From NCBI GenBank assembly GCA_022606425.2, contig JAHDVF020001252.1:806001-870000 (forward strand): DNA of 64,000 nucleotides, written 5' to 3'. How positions within the stretch are numbered: position 1 is the first letter of the stretch; every line of letters starts with the position of its first letter. This document shows positions 53,840-63,674 of this stretch, one piece after another. The stretch is from Lepidostoma basale. Lineage: Eukaryota; Arthropoda; Insecta; Trichoptera; Lepidostomatidae. The notes beneath the pieces are model-generated. The model saw only the letters and a list, made by a program, of their open reading frames with translations, was not told the origin of the DNA and searched no databases. The translations under genes were made by a program, and so were the position numbers.

Positions 53840-54695
53840 AATTGGATGACATTCGGGTGACTTAATTTTTCTGCATCCACTCTGCAACTGAATGATACGA
53901 ATGTTGAAATGGTCGACCAATTTAAATACTTTGGCAGCATTATCAGTAAAGCGCTTGACCCCGGACATTGGAATAAAATGCAGATATTTAATACGAATGA
54001 AAACGTCAGTTTTCTTGAAGTTTTATTATATTTTATGGGAATGGCATGTTTCGCCCTTCTAAGGCATTATCAAATGTGAAATTTGTGGGCGAAACATGTC
54101 ATTCCCATAAAATATAATAAAACTTCAAGAAAACTGACGTTTTCATTCGTATTAATGATTTAATATGGAGTTTTACATCATTGTTCAAGAAACAATAAAT
54201 AAGCTGCATTTAATAAAATGAGAACATTCTTTTGCAACGATAGTCTTAACTTCAAACTCCGACAAAGAATGATTAAATGTTATACTCGTATATAGTCTGT
54301 TTTTCTATATGGCTGCGAAACCTGGAATGGTGAATATAATGAACCGGTTGGAGGGGTTCGAGATGTGGATACACCGCAGAATGCTCCGTATACCGTGGAC
54401 CGATAGGGTCAGTAATGCAAACGTACTACAGAGAGCCAGAGCCAATAGAGAGCTGTTGTCGAGTGTGAAAATTAGAAAGGTCTCATTTTTGGGTCATGTG
54501 CTAAGGGGAAAAAATACCACCTCCTTCGACTGATATTAAGGGGTACAGTGGAGGCAGCTGTCCTTTCTGTGGAACTTAAAAGAGCGGACAGGAATTACAA
54601 GAGTTCAGAACCTGTTCCAAGTGACGCAGGACAGAGATACCTTTGCTGCAGGGATTGCCAAAGTTGGGGAGACCTAACACGGCACCGAAAGAAGA
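53840..54695 (+). mobile_element. LINE family H, split by a foldback
   Basis: 53840-53990 encodes LNDTNVEMVDQFKYFGSIIS then KALDPGHWNKMQ. 54203-54695 resumes AAFNKMRTFFCNDSLNFKLR, QRMIKCYT and FLYGC.., then LEGFEMWIHRRMLRIPWTD, RVSNANVLQRA, VSFLGHVLRG and TGITRVQNLFQVTQDRD. The protein continues across the foldback, showing that it is an insertion. Confidence 0.85.
53992..54200. repeat. Hammerhead-like foldback inserted in a LINE
   Basis: Arms TTAATACGAATGAAAACGTC...GGGAATGGCATGTTTCGCCC and the mirror image (54091-54154) match over about 90 bp. Both strands read (T)TTGATAATGCC TTAGAA GGGC GAAAC ATGYC or close to it: stem II and GAAA are kept, but CUGANGA is UUGAUAA. The right arm extends to CAAGAAACAATAAAT. 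Confidence 0.85.
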
Positions 54696-54717
54696 ATATT
54701 TTTTTTTTATTTTCAAC

Positions 54718-54925
54718 AAACTAACTAACCATCACGTCGTCTCCCCGAAGGGGAATAGAGAAAAAATAGACCACCACACTGTTCTTTCCGGACATACTTC
54801 TCTCGCTACTTAAACATTTATGCATCATGTCATGCACGCACGTCGGTTTCTACGACTCCTCACGTGGCCGATATTCAATATTTGATTTATTTGATCGTGC
54901 CACGTTTTTCTCGGTCTTCCTCTTT
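54718..54925 (-). mobile_element. LINE family A, 3' fragment
   Basis: Tail TAACTAACC, then ATCACGTCGTCTCCCCGAAG, CACGCACGTCGGTTTC and GATCGTGCCACG in minus-strand family order; truncated 5' at about 54925. Confidence 0.75.
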
Positions 54926-55776
54926 TTTTAGTCTTTATTTTCATCATTAGATATTTTATTATTGTTAACATTTTAAAAATATGTCTACTCGTTTAAACCC
55001 CATTTATCTTGCATAATGTATGAACTTTACTTTTGTGATATTAATGAAATGGTCTGTTTTAAATAAGGTTTATTGAGATTTATGGGATTGAAATTTTTTA
55101 CCTATAAAATATAATTAAACTTCTAGAAAACAAACAACATTATGTATTATGTATATGTAGTTTTATTTCCTTATTCGTGAAGCAATAAATAATTTGATTT
55201 ATAAAATAAAAAAACGATTTTGATTATACGAGGCGATAAATCATGCATAATTGTTTAATTGCATTCAAATAGCTCATGCAATTAATTCCAACGAATAAAT
55301 TAGTTTAAATTAATAAAATGTTGAGAACCACAAGAAAAGAGAAAGATCAACCAATTGACTTTTACTTTCATTCAGATGTTAATAAAAACCCGTATGGACG
55401 GTATAGGAGATATGTAGCAACACTGAGACTCGGAGTAAAAAGTTCGCGTTTGTTTGTTCGGTTTGTTTTTATCATATGTGAGGATGTATTATTATTTTTG
55501 ACTGATTGGATGATATCTAGCGTGTGAAATGAATGCATGACCGCCGAGGGCGCAATAGTTCGTATTGCATGCAGTTAATTACTTGGCTCGCGTCATATTC
55601 ATCTTTGCTACATACTAGCTTGTCAAGCGTACAACATTATTTCTCTAAACAGTACATTCGTACACATTTCCTTGCTCTGAATAATCAAATCAAATCAAAT
55701 CAACATTTTGAATGTATACAAATACTTGTAGACGAACAACTGGATTTCACCCATTGCGGGCTATCAATTCAAGAAT
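54926..55776. other. AT-rich unassigned DNA
   Basis: An (ATCAA)n run at 55681-55702 resembles a family D tail, but the flank is not family D coding sequence. No gene seen. Confidence 0.4.
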
Positions 55777-56248
55777 CAATTGTATCTCAATAGAGACGAA
55801 GATGCAAATTGGAAACAATATGGTTGATCAAGGTGTTTACAAGACTTATGACCTGTCATTGGTTGAGTTAAGCGCACGCTTTATGTAATACAACATTCCC
55901 CATTCCACATTTTTTCTTATGACCACCATGTCTGACAAATTTTTGGAAGTTGTATATATGTACAATCTTCATAGATGGCGTAAGTGTGTAGATTGAATAA
56001 ACTACCATGCAAAGGGTGGTGTTGCAGATTAACATATATACAACTTCCAAAAATTAATATATATACAACTTCCAAAAAATTGTCAGACATGGTGGTCATA
56101 AGAAAAAATGTGGAATGGGGATTGTTGTATTATAATACATAAAGCGTGCGCTTAACCCAACCAATGACAGGTCATAAGTCCTGTATACACCTTGATCAAC
56201 CATATTCTGTTTCCAATTTCCATCTTCGTCTCTATTGAGATACAATTG
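55777..56248. mobile_element. Foldback MITE copy 2
   Basis: A 472-bp element whose arms (about 190 bp each) are near-perfect inverted repeats. They begin CAATTGTATCTCAATAGAGA and end with its complement. Blocks ATTCCCCATTCCACATTTTT and GACCTGTCATTGGTTGAGTT occur in both arms. A small direct duplication of ATATATACAACTTCCAAAAA lies near the centre (56030-56080). Same family as 1315-1607 but longer and more symmetrical. Confidence 0.8.
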
Positions 56249-56252
56249 ATTC

Positions 56253-56985
56253 TCAAATCAAATCAGTTAATTAACCCAAAATACATTACAAACAGAAAAA
56301 TGTTTAAGGCATCTATTGAGTACAGGTAAAATATTATAAAAATACAACATAGTACCAGGAACGCTTTAGAGATGGTTCGACATTAGAAAGACAAGATACT
56401 TTCTAAAGTCAAATATTTGTCTCCTGAACGTACCTTCACTAATATGAAAGACATCGATCTCCGAGGAGACCGCGTTAAGCAGACTAATTGCTTTTCCCAC
56501 CGTAGTCACCAGAGGCAGATAGGTTCTGGTGGCCGGTAGGTAAAACTATCTGTGCTGTCGCTGTCGGAGAAATCTATCAGGGACAAAAAGACCAACACCC
56601 TCTAGCACGGCCGAGTTCTCGAAATATCCTCTGATTAATTTAAAGAGATGCCCATCTCTTCGAAGCTGCAAAGAATTGGTTCCAAGCATTCCAAAAGAAA
56701 TGCCGTGGGATAGAGCCACGGATAACTACCATACTCCCTCATGTAGAGATACCTCAGAATTTTTTTCTGAACCCTCTCCAGCATAATGGAATATCTCGCC
56801 TCGTGAGGACTCCATATCACAGAACCACTTTCGAGTCTGCTCCGAACCAATGCGTTGTATAGGACTCTGAGCACATTGGGATCTCTGAAAACTTTTCCGG
56901 TGCAATGATGAAGCCTAACATCCTCAGTGCAATGTCACAAATCCTCTCGATATGTGCACAAAAGTGGTGTTCTTAAGGTAGAACA
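56253..56985 (-). mobile_element. LINE family D, 3' copy beside the MITE
   Basis: Starts CAAATCAAATCAG 5 bp after the MITE end. The minus strand reads LRVLYNALVRSRLESGSVIW, SPHEARYSIMLERVQKK and LRYLYMREYGSYPWLY, then frameshifts. Confidence 0.85.
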
Positions 56986-57035
56986 CCGAATGACGAAATA
57001 AATAAGAAAAGTAAGGCATCTGATGTCTGCGTCGT
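56986..57035. other. Short unassigned spacer
   Basis: No feature. Confidence 0.4.
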
Positions 57036-57455
57036 AAGTAAAATTGGCGTGGCGTGGAAGACCAAGGAAAGCATGATATGATCAAATTAATTAAATACTA
57101 AAAGGCAGCCACATACGAAGTCGAAAAATTCGACGATCGTGCATGTTTCGATGTATAAATGTAGAGGAATCTAGATAGTTATATTTTCTTTTTTTAGTAT
57201 ACAACAGGTTGTTTAAACCCAATTACTGCACACAATTTATTTTTTAGCTATTATATTGATTCTCATGACATGTCATAGGTAGTCAATCTATCGACATTTT
57301 ATTGTCTCGTGAATACTTCACCAGACCAAAGACAATCACACTGCCATCGCCGGGAATCGAACCCGGGACCTTCGGTATGGAAGTCAGAGCTCTTAATAGA
57401 GCAGAATGGCGGTCCATCCTCCCAGCTTACCCCTCTTGGGAAACGGCGTGATGTT
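57036..57455 (+). mobile_element. LINE family A, split by a SINE
   Basis: 57036-57186 carries GGCGTGGAAGACCAAGGAAA and ATAAATGTAGAGGAATCTAG. 57399-57455 resumes AGAGCAGAATGGCGGTCC to GGAAACGGCGTGATG. The SINE at 57187-57398 lies between consecutive parts. Confidence 0.8.
57187..57398 (-). mobile_element. tRNA-derived SINE copy 6, nested
   Basis: Minus-strand copy with the full 3' segment (TATACAACAGGTTGTTTAAA) and body. The head is cut within the anticodon-like region near 57395, and the A box is missing. Confidence 0.85.
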
Positions 57456-57757
57456 TAGCTTGTTAGTATTTTACATAATGGGGATTAGGTATATACCGAC
57501 TTTTATATATGGAAATATTTAAAATAAGTCTCAAGTGATACAATTAATCGGCAAAAACCCAGATGTCATTAAAGAAAGAGTACGAGAATATTATGAATAA
57601 GAGTGAGCGAGAGAGGAAAACTTTAATTATCTGCAAAAATAATCCGAAATGCACACAGTACGCATGCCCGAGAACGTTTCTGGATTGTTTTGAATTTTGT
57701 TCTGATTATTGTTGTATGTCATTAAACAAACTAACAAACCATGAAACTAAACGTAGA
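57456..57757. other. Unassigned DNA
   Basis: A 70-codon plus frame at 57563-57775 has several Cys residues (CKNNPKCTQYACPRTFLDC), but it runs into the target duplication and LINE tail. No family recognised. Confidence 0.35.
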
Positions 57758-57768
57758 ATTTGGTGTAA

Positions 57769-58278
57769 CTACTAACTAACTAACTAACCATCACGCCATT
57801 TCCCCGGAGGGGTAGGCAGAGAGGATGGATCGCCACAATGCCCTGTCCTGGCATACCTCTCGGGCTTTCCCACACAATCATACATCGTACCATGCACGCA
57901 CGTCGATTATTCCGACTTCGAATGTGGCCGCCTTTTAGTAATTGATTAATTTGGTCATGCCATGTTTTCCTCGGTCGTCCTCGGCTTCTTTTCCCGCTTA
58001 CGCTGCTTGTGTACAACATTTTAACCATTCTACTCTTATCCATTTGTTCCATATATCCAAACCATCTCAGGGATCCTTTTTTAATTTTATTCATGATGCA
58101 GTCATCTGCCTTACATTTCATTCTTATTTCATCGTTCGGTATTCTATCATACAACGTTTTCCTGCACATTCTTCTTAGTGATCTCATTTCTACGGCGTTT
58201 ATCCTGCTTTCATCCTTCTTTTGCCAGCTCCAAGCTTCACTTCCATACATGAGGGTTGGCACTAGAACTTTGTTGAAC
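57769..58278 (-). mobile_element. LINE family A copy with target duplication
   Basis: Flanked by ATTTGGTGTAA (57758-57768, 58279-58289). The minus strand is open for most of its length: VLVPTLMYGSEAWSWQKKDE, MRSLRRMCRKTLYDRIPNDE, SLRWFGYMEQMDKSRMVKM and GGHIRSRNNRRACMVRC, with a frameshift near 57870. Tail (TTAG)4. Confidence 0.92.
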
Positions 58279-58289
58279 ATTTGGTGTAA

Positions 58290-58764
58290 TTCCGTGAATA
58301 TTATATAAGTTGCAACTAGTATTATAATAATAATATGTATTACTGACCGCCGGCACTGTACTGTACGAGGTGTTTCGTCTTCTATACCTACAGAACCTAC
58401 GATATGGCATGATTAATTGGTATATAAAACGTATTGTGTGTATAATTTTTTGTCATGACGTCATGACTTGGCCGTCGGGATATTTGGCTGTTTATCCGTC
58501 ATCAATAACCCGCGCCGCGCCGTGTTGGAGCCCAAGGTGAGCTGGTCAGAGTTCCGCGTCAGCTGGCCCGCTTCTGGGCCGTTGCGTCACTTCCGTCAAC
58601 CAGAAGCTGCCACGACCACAGATTGGCTCCGGACAGATCGCCAGCTAAAGGTTGCGCGACCACTTCACGATGAGAGACATCGGTTCACTTCCCGGTTGCT
58701 GAATAATTTAGAATTATAATCAATTGAATGATACGAACAACTTTGTCCCATGTACTCATTATGT
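58290..58764. other. GC-richer unassigned segment
   Basis: 58460-58680 is GC-rich with an 83-codon open plus frame; no domain recognised and no match to repeats here. Confidence 0.35.
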
Positions 58765-58774
58765 GTTATTATAA

Positions 58775-59066
58775 CAACAACATACCATCACGCCGTTGTC
58801 CCGGAATGGTAGGCACAGAAAATAAACCGCCACACTACTCTATCCTGACACACCTCTCTAGCTTCCACATTCATATAGCGTGTCATACACGCACGTCGAT
58901 TTTTTCTAGACTCCTCGCGTAGCCGACATTCAATATTTGATTATTTAAGTGGTTATTCAATCTATATGTGGACATGTGTATGAAAGAGCTAAAAAGGTTG
59001 GATGTAGGTTCCAAAACGAGCGGAGTGTCAGTAAGCTGTCTATTGTATGCGGATGACGCTGTCCTG
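58775..59066. mobile_element. LINE family A, twin-primed (5' part inverted), with target duplication
   Basis: 58775-58945 is the minus-strand 3' end. 58950-59066 is plus strand and encodes VIQSICG-like LFNLY then MCMKELKRLDVGSK and VSCLLYADDAVLV, with the catalytic YADD. The 10-bp repeat GTTATTATAA encloses both parts (58765-58774, 59067-59076), so they entered as one insertion with an inverted, internally deleted 5' segment. Confidence 0.88.
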
Positions 59067-59076
59067 GTTATTATAA

Positions 59077-59693
59077 AACTTCTAAAAAATAGTATTCATC
59101 AATATTAAATATGTATAATAAATTGATTTTTATATCATTTGCTGAAGAAATAATAAATATCTTTACATTTAGCTTATCGTTATAAGAGCCTGTTTTCTTC
59201 ATTATTCATATAAATATCGTTTGTTTTAAGTTTTACAGTATTTTTCCTAATTTCATATACGAGTATTCCCTCTTATTAATAAAACTGACAGACTTGTCCA
59301 AACATCGCATTTTTATTATTGTCATTTGCAAGTCAAAATCTGTTTATTTACTTAAGTACTTACCCAGTCATTAGTGGGGGATTTCTGAAGATTTTTTTAT
59401 AGCATTTGACTGTCACATTAGCCCGCTATTGACATTATCAAGTAAACACGAACATCTTCTGCAATGACGCTACAATATTCTAATTCTCTGTGTTCGGTTA
59501 ACAACCTTTATTTTAGTCATTAAAGTGGACATGCAAATCAAAAATACGTCTTTAAATATTTGACTGCACATTGCTACAATGTTACCAACTTGACAAATGC
59601 CAGGGCAATTTGAAAGTATTTTATATATATATTGTCCATTGCTTTGTTATTCCTTTGCTTTTTGATTTTGTTGAAATAACAGATATCGAAAAC
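59077..59693. other. AT-rich unassigned DNA
   Basis: 59075-59165 resembles an eroded outer arm of the 53992 foldback family. ATACGAGTAT at 59257-59266. Confidence 0.4.
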
Positions 59694-59802
59694 TAACTAA
59701 CTAACTAACTAACCATCACTTCACTTTGCTTCAGTCGATATATTTGCAGTAATAACTTTGAGTGCACGATTTATTATGTTTCCAGCTCCAACAGTTATCG
59801 AT
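59694..59802 (-). mobile_element. LINE family A, internally deleted
   Basis: (TAAC)n and ACCATCAC (59694-59718) join directly to TTGCTTCAGTCGATATATTT and AATAACTTTGAGTGCACGAT, which in other copies lie more than 500 bp upstream. The coding middle is missing. Confidence 0.7.
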
Positions 59803-60039
59803 AATTTTTAATTAGTTTATTGATTTATAGTAACGATTTTTTAAATTCAATTTAACAAAAATTATTCGTGTTAGGAGCTTGTGATTGGCGAAATACGCAA
59901 GATTACGTGGGTAAATGTTGTATAATTGAAAATAATAAGTTAATGAAAAGTGAGAAAAAAATAATAAGTTAATGAAAACGGAAATGAAACTTGAAAGAAG
60001 GTCTCGCACGGGAACAGAGGGAATGATACGCTATAAGTA

Positions 60040-60875
60040 ACTAACTAAAAATCACACTTCTCCCCGAAAGGTTAGGCAGGAAAATGGACCGATCTTTCAC
60101 TCGTTTCTCAACATTCGTAGATCGTGTGGATGAGCAAACGTCGATTTCTGCAACTTATCACTTGGTCGACATTTAACATTTGATTTTTTTTAGATCATAC
60201 CAAATGATGTATTGCAAATAATGCTTCCTCATTGAAATTAAGAAAGGATCAAAAATATAATTTCGACGCATGAGGGTCAATGAGAATGAGTCGAAGAACG
60301 CAGAGAAAAACATGACGTTACCAAACTAATCAAATGCTAAATTTGTTATGCCAATCTTCTTTGTTAAATCCAATCACTAAAAGGTGGTATGTTTGATGTC
60401 GGAAAAATCGATTAGGGTGCGTTTAACGATGTAAGATTGCGAAGGAAACCGAAAACATATATATTATGATAGGACAGTGTGAAGTATCTCTTCGTGAAAA
60501 CGGCGTGATGGTATTAGTTAGTTGGTTCTACCTTGATTTTATGGAATTTTTTTCAAAGTTTTCATGAAAGAAAAGTGAAACGCCTTAATTTTTCTGCCTA
60601 CCCCTTCGCGGAGATGCCGTGGTGGTTAGTTATTTAGATAGTTAGAATATTTCCATTTTTCTTTGTTTGGTATACTAACATAAATCGTTTAACTGCACAT
60701 TCTTCTAAGTGATCATTTTTTACGTTTTTTTATCCGAGCTTAATTCTGCTATTGGTAGCTCCAAGCTTCACTTCCACAGAGTCAATTAGGAAGATTGGGG
60801 AAAAAATGCTTTCACTACCAAATCAATTAAATTTCCAAAGTCGACGTGCGTGCATGACACGCTGTATGATGTCCA
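60040..60875. mobile_element. Cluster of family A fragments in both orientations
   Basis: 60040-60225 minus 3' end, 60226-60535 plus 3' part ending CGGCGTGATGGTATTAGTTA, 60588-60655 plus terminal scrap, 60670-60780 minus interior (CACATTCTTCTAAGTGATCA), 60780-60875 plus interior (GACGTGCGTGCATGACACGC). All are highly diverged. Confidence 0.6.
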
Positions 60876-61436
60876 CATAAGTCCGTCTCTCAGTAAATGT
60901 TATGTTTGATAAATAGTCCCGTGCGCTAAGGGCCTAGGTGGTGGTTAAGTATTGTATATAAGCAGAGTATACGACGATGACCGGTCGAAGTTTGTCCATT
61001 TACAAGCACCTCCTAATTATATTAGGCACTGACCCCCCCAACACGTCCCATCTGGCCTGTACTACTCCACAGTACTGGACAGGGCTGCACCAACAATGGT
61101 TGCCGTACCCAAAATAGTTCCGAAATCCTCACGAATATTTTATTCAGACGTACATAAATAAGATAATCATACATAAATAAGTACTCATATTGCGAATTTA
61201 TACCAAATGATTTATTTTCTTCAACGTATGTTTTATGAATTAAAACATTCTTTTTAATCTTTCGAACTAAAAAGTGATAACGGTTTTAAAAATAATAACA
61301 CTATTTTAATTAATTAAAGATAATATTAATGTGGGGTAAAGGATGTTTTTGGGTTTGGTTTAATTTCACTTGGAAGAATGTGCGACACGGTTATTCATCG
61401 AAACCGGTCACCTTTATCGATATCAGCATCAAATTA
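60876..61436. other. Unassigned DNA
   Basis: Mostly AT-rich. 61235-61290 may be a relic of the 36404 foldback family. Confidence 0.4.
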
Positions 61437-61790
61437 GATGCCTCAAAATCTTCTTCTTATTCAAGTGCCCTGTCGGATCCCCCCAACGTTGGCGATCACC
61501 TCGGCGAACCTGTCCCTCTCCTGCGCCGTTCGGAACAGGTCTTCCACACTTCGGATGCCGGCCCACTCCCTCACGTTTCGCAGCCAGGACATTTGTCTCC
61601 TACCGGGCCCTCGGCGTCCCTCAATTGGAGTGTATGACCCAGATGTGAAATCTTCCTAACCTTGATAGTTGATAACAGTTCCCTGTCAACTCAAGCTCGC
61701 CTCAGGACTTCGGTATTGGTAACCATGTCTGTCCAGGGAATTCTGAGCATTCGGCGATAGAGCCACATTTCTCTTAATAACATTTTATAA
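61437..61790 (-). mobile_element. LINE family H, C-terminal fragment
   Basis: Minus-strand pieces across frames correspond to RMLRIPWTD, GPGRRQMSWLRNVREWAGI and RSVEDLFRTAQERDRFAEV, then IANVGG and stop. An AAGAAGAAG run marks the 3' end. Confidence 0.7.
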
Positions 61791-61866
61791 AACATGAAAT
61801 CTAGAAGTTTATTACATTTTATGGGGATTACATATTGTGGCTTTTAGGGTACCTAGTTTGAAAACT

Positions 61867-62100
61867 ATCTAACTAACTAGCCATCACGCCATCTCCCCGA
61901 AGGGGTAGGCAGAAAGAATGGACTGCCACACTATTCTTCCCTGACATATTTCTCTCGCTTCCTCAACATTCATACATCATGTCATGCACGCGCGTCGATT
62001 TCTCTGACTCCTCACGTGGCCGACATTCAATATTTGATTTATTTGATCGTGCCACTTCAGTCTTCATATTTACATCGTTAATATATACTTTTTTAGACTT
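61867..62100 (-). mobile_element. LINE family A, 3' fragment
   Basis: CTAACTAACTAGCCATCACG, CCCCGAAGGGGTAGGCAGAA, CACGTGGCCGACATTC in minus-strand order; truncated after the DQINQ region. Confidence 0.8.
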
Positions 62101-62154
62101 TTTTAGGGTAGTTCGAATGTGTTTAAATAACGTTTGACACTACCCTAGCATGGC

Positions 62155-62475
62155 GAAACAAGCTCATTCATTCATTCATTTCTCGGCGCTACATCCCGGT
62201 GTGGGACTTGGCCTCCTCCACAACGGTCCTTCACTGACTTTTGTCTCTGGCCATCTCTCTCCATTACCCAGCTCCTTCCATTTTCTCCCAATCCTCTTCC
62301 AAGCAATCCGCCCATCTTTTCCTCGGTCTGCCTCTTGGTCTCTTTTCGCGGGGCACCCATCTGGATATAATTTGTGGTGTTCTACCCTCTGGCATTCTTT
62401 CCACATGGCCAGCCCACCGTAGGCGTTGAGACTTACAGAATCTCACCACTGTTTCATGGTTAATCAGTTCTTCAA
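62155..62475 (-). mobile_element. LINE family G, 3' end
   Basis: The minus strand reads MVRFCKSQRLRWAGHVERM, PEGRTPQIISRW and RPRGRPRKRWADCLEEDWEK, then broken frames and an (ATGA)n-like tail at 62164-62182. RLRWAGHV.RM and GRPR.RW are standard LINE C-terminal blocks. Confidence 0.75.
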
Positions 62476-63020
62476 GTTCAAAGTAGAAAGACGAAACAAG
62501 CTACTCCGTTAATAAAACATCTCATATTACATTTTCTAATATATCAATATTAAGTTCTTTGACATATTTGGTAATGTCTTAAAAGGCGAAACATCCTCAA
62601 ATCGATGTCGTCGGCGCACAAGGGCGCACCAAGGGCCCTCCGTTGTGTGCAGCATGGATTGCTCCATTCCACAGGTGCAAAGCGCCGTACCGCCCTGTTA
62701 GAAGAATAGAAATGTAATATTTGTAATGATTGTAATGAATAGTTTGTGTTCTGCGGACCGAGCAATGCGTGTAAACAGCTCGGTCCTTGGTGACCGCGTG
62801 CGGGCGCGTACCTCCTGGAGTAACCTTGGCGCCCCGCCAGCGCGCGATGTCCATCCTTTGTGCGGAGAGCGTTACCCTCGCCCGGCTATATTTACCTCAG
62901 GAAGAACAACCCTGCAGAGGACAGGCGACAGGGAACGGGAAAGACGCCGATATTTAGATATCCCTGAATCATCGCACGAAGGAAATCAGCAATATTCGTG
63001 ATACGCGTATATTAATAGAC
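62476..63020. other. GC-richer unassigned segment
   Basis: 62560-62600 (GGTAATGTCTTAAAAGGCGA, AACATCC) is a decayed TTGATAATG-type arm. 62600-62960 is GC-rich, with open frames on both strands and no recognised domain. Confidence 0.35.
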
Positions 63021-63029
63021 TCTTGCTGT

Positions 63030-63069
63030 AACCATCACGTCAGTTCCTTGGAATGGCTGGCAGAAGGTG
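63030..63069 (-). mobile_element. LINE family A, 3' terminal scrap
   Basis: AACCATCACGTCAGTTCCTT and GGCTGGCAGAAGG, the diverged minus-strand terminus only. Confidence 0.5.
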
Positions 63070-63106
63070 AACGTACAAGTTATCACTCATGTATTAATTT
63101 ATTATA

Positions 63107-63137
63107 AAGACCGATGGTATTTGTTACCATCGGTCTT
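63107..63137. repeat. 13-bp hairpin at a LINE 5' junction
   Basis: AAGACCGATGGTA (63107-63119) and TACCATCGGTCTT (63125-63137) pair perfectly around TTTGT. The left arm includes the target duplication of the adjacent LINE, so the right arm looks like an inverted copy of the target made during insertion. Confidence 0.8.
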
Positions 63138-63674
63138 CATAACCTATCCAAAAAAGCTAGAATGGCAGTGCACAATGGTGTTCTTCTACCGACCCTTATG
63201 TATGGAAGCGAACCATGGAACTGGCAAAAGAAGGATGAAAGTAGAATAAATGCAGTAGAAATGAGATCTCTTAGACGAATGTGGGATACTCTGTGTATGA
63301 TCGAGTGTCGAATGAAAATATAAGAAGTGAATGCGGTGCGAATGATGGTGTCATGAACAAAATAATGAAAGGATCATTAAGATGGTTTGGACATATGGAA
63401 AGAATGAATGAAGGAAGAATGGTAAAAAAAATATATGTTAATGATGTAAATGGAACCAGAAATAGAGGAAGACCGAGGAAAACGTGACACGATCAAATAA
63501 ATCAAATATTGAATGTCGGCCACGTGAGGAGTCAAAGAAATCGACGCGCGTGCATGATACGATGTATGAATGTTGAGGAATCGAGAGAAATATGTCAGGA
63601 AAGAAAAGTGTGGCAGTCCATTCTTTCTGCCTACCCCTTCGGAGAGACGGCGTGATGGTTAGTTAGTTAGTAAG
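63138..63674 (+). mobile_element. LINE family A copy with 14-bp target duplication
   Basis: The 14-bp repeat TTATAAAGACCGAT (63102-63115, 63675-63688) encloses it. The plus strand reads KKARMAVHNGVLLPTLMYGS, EPWNWQKKDESRINAVEMRS, a frameshift at about 63283, then GYSVYDRVSNENIRSECGAN, SLRWFGHMERMNEGRMVKK and RNRGRPRKT. A TGG-to-TGA change follows at about 63485. The tail is (GTTA)n. Confidence 0.92.
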
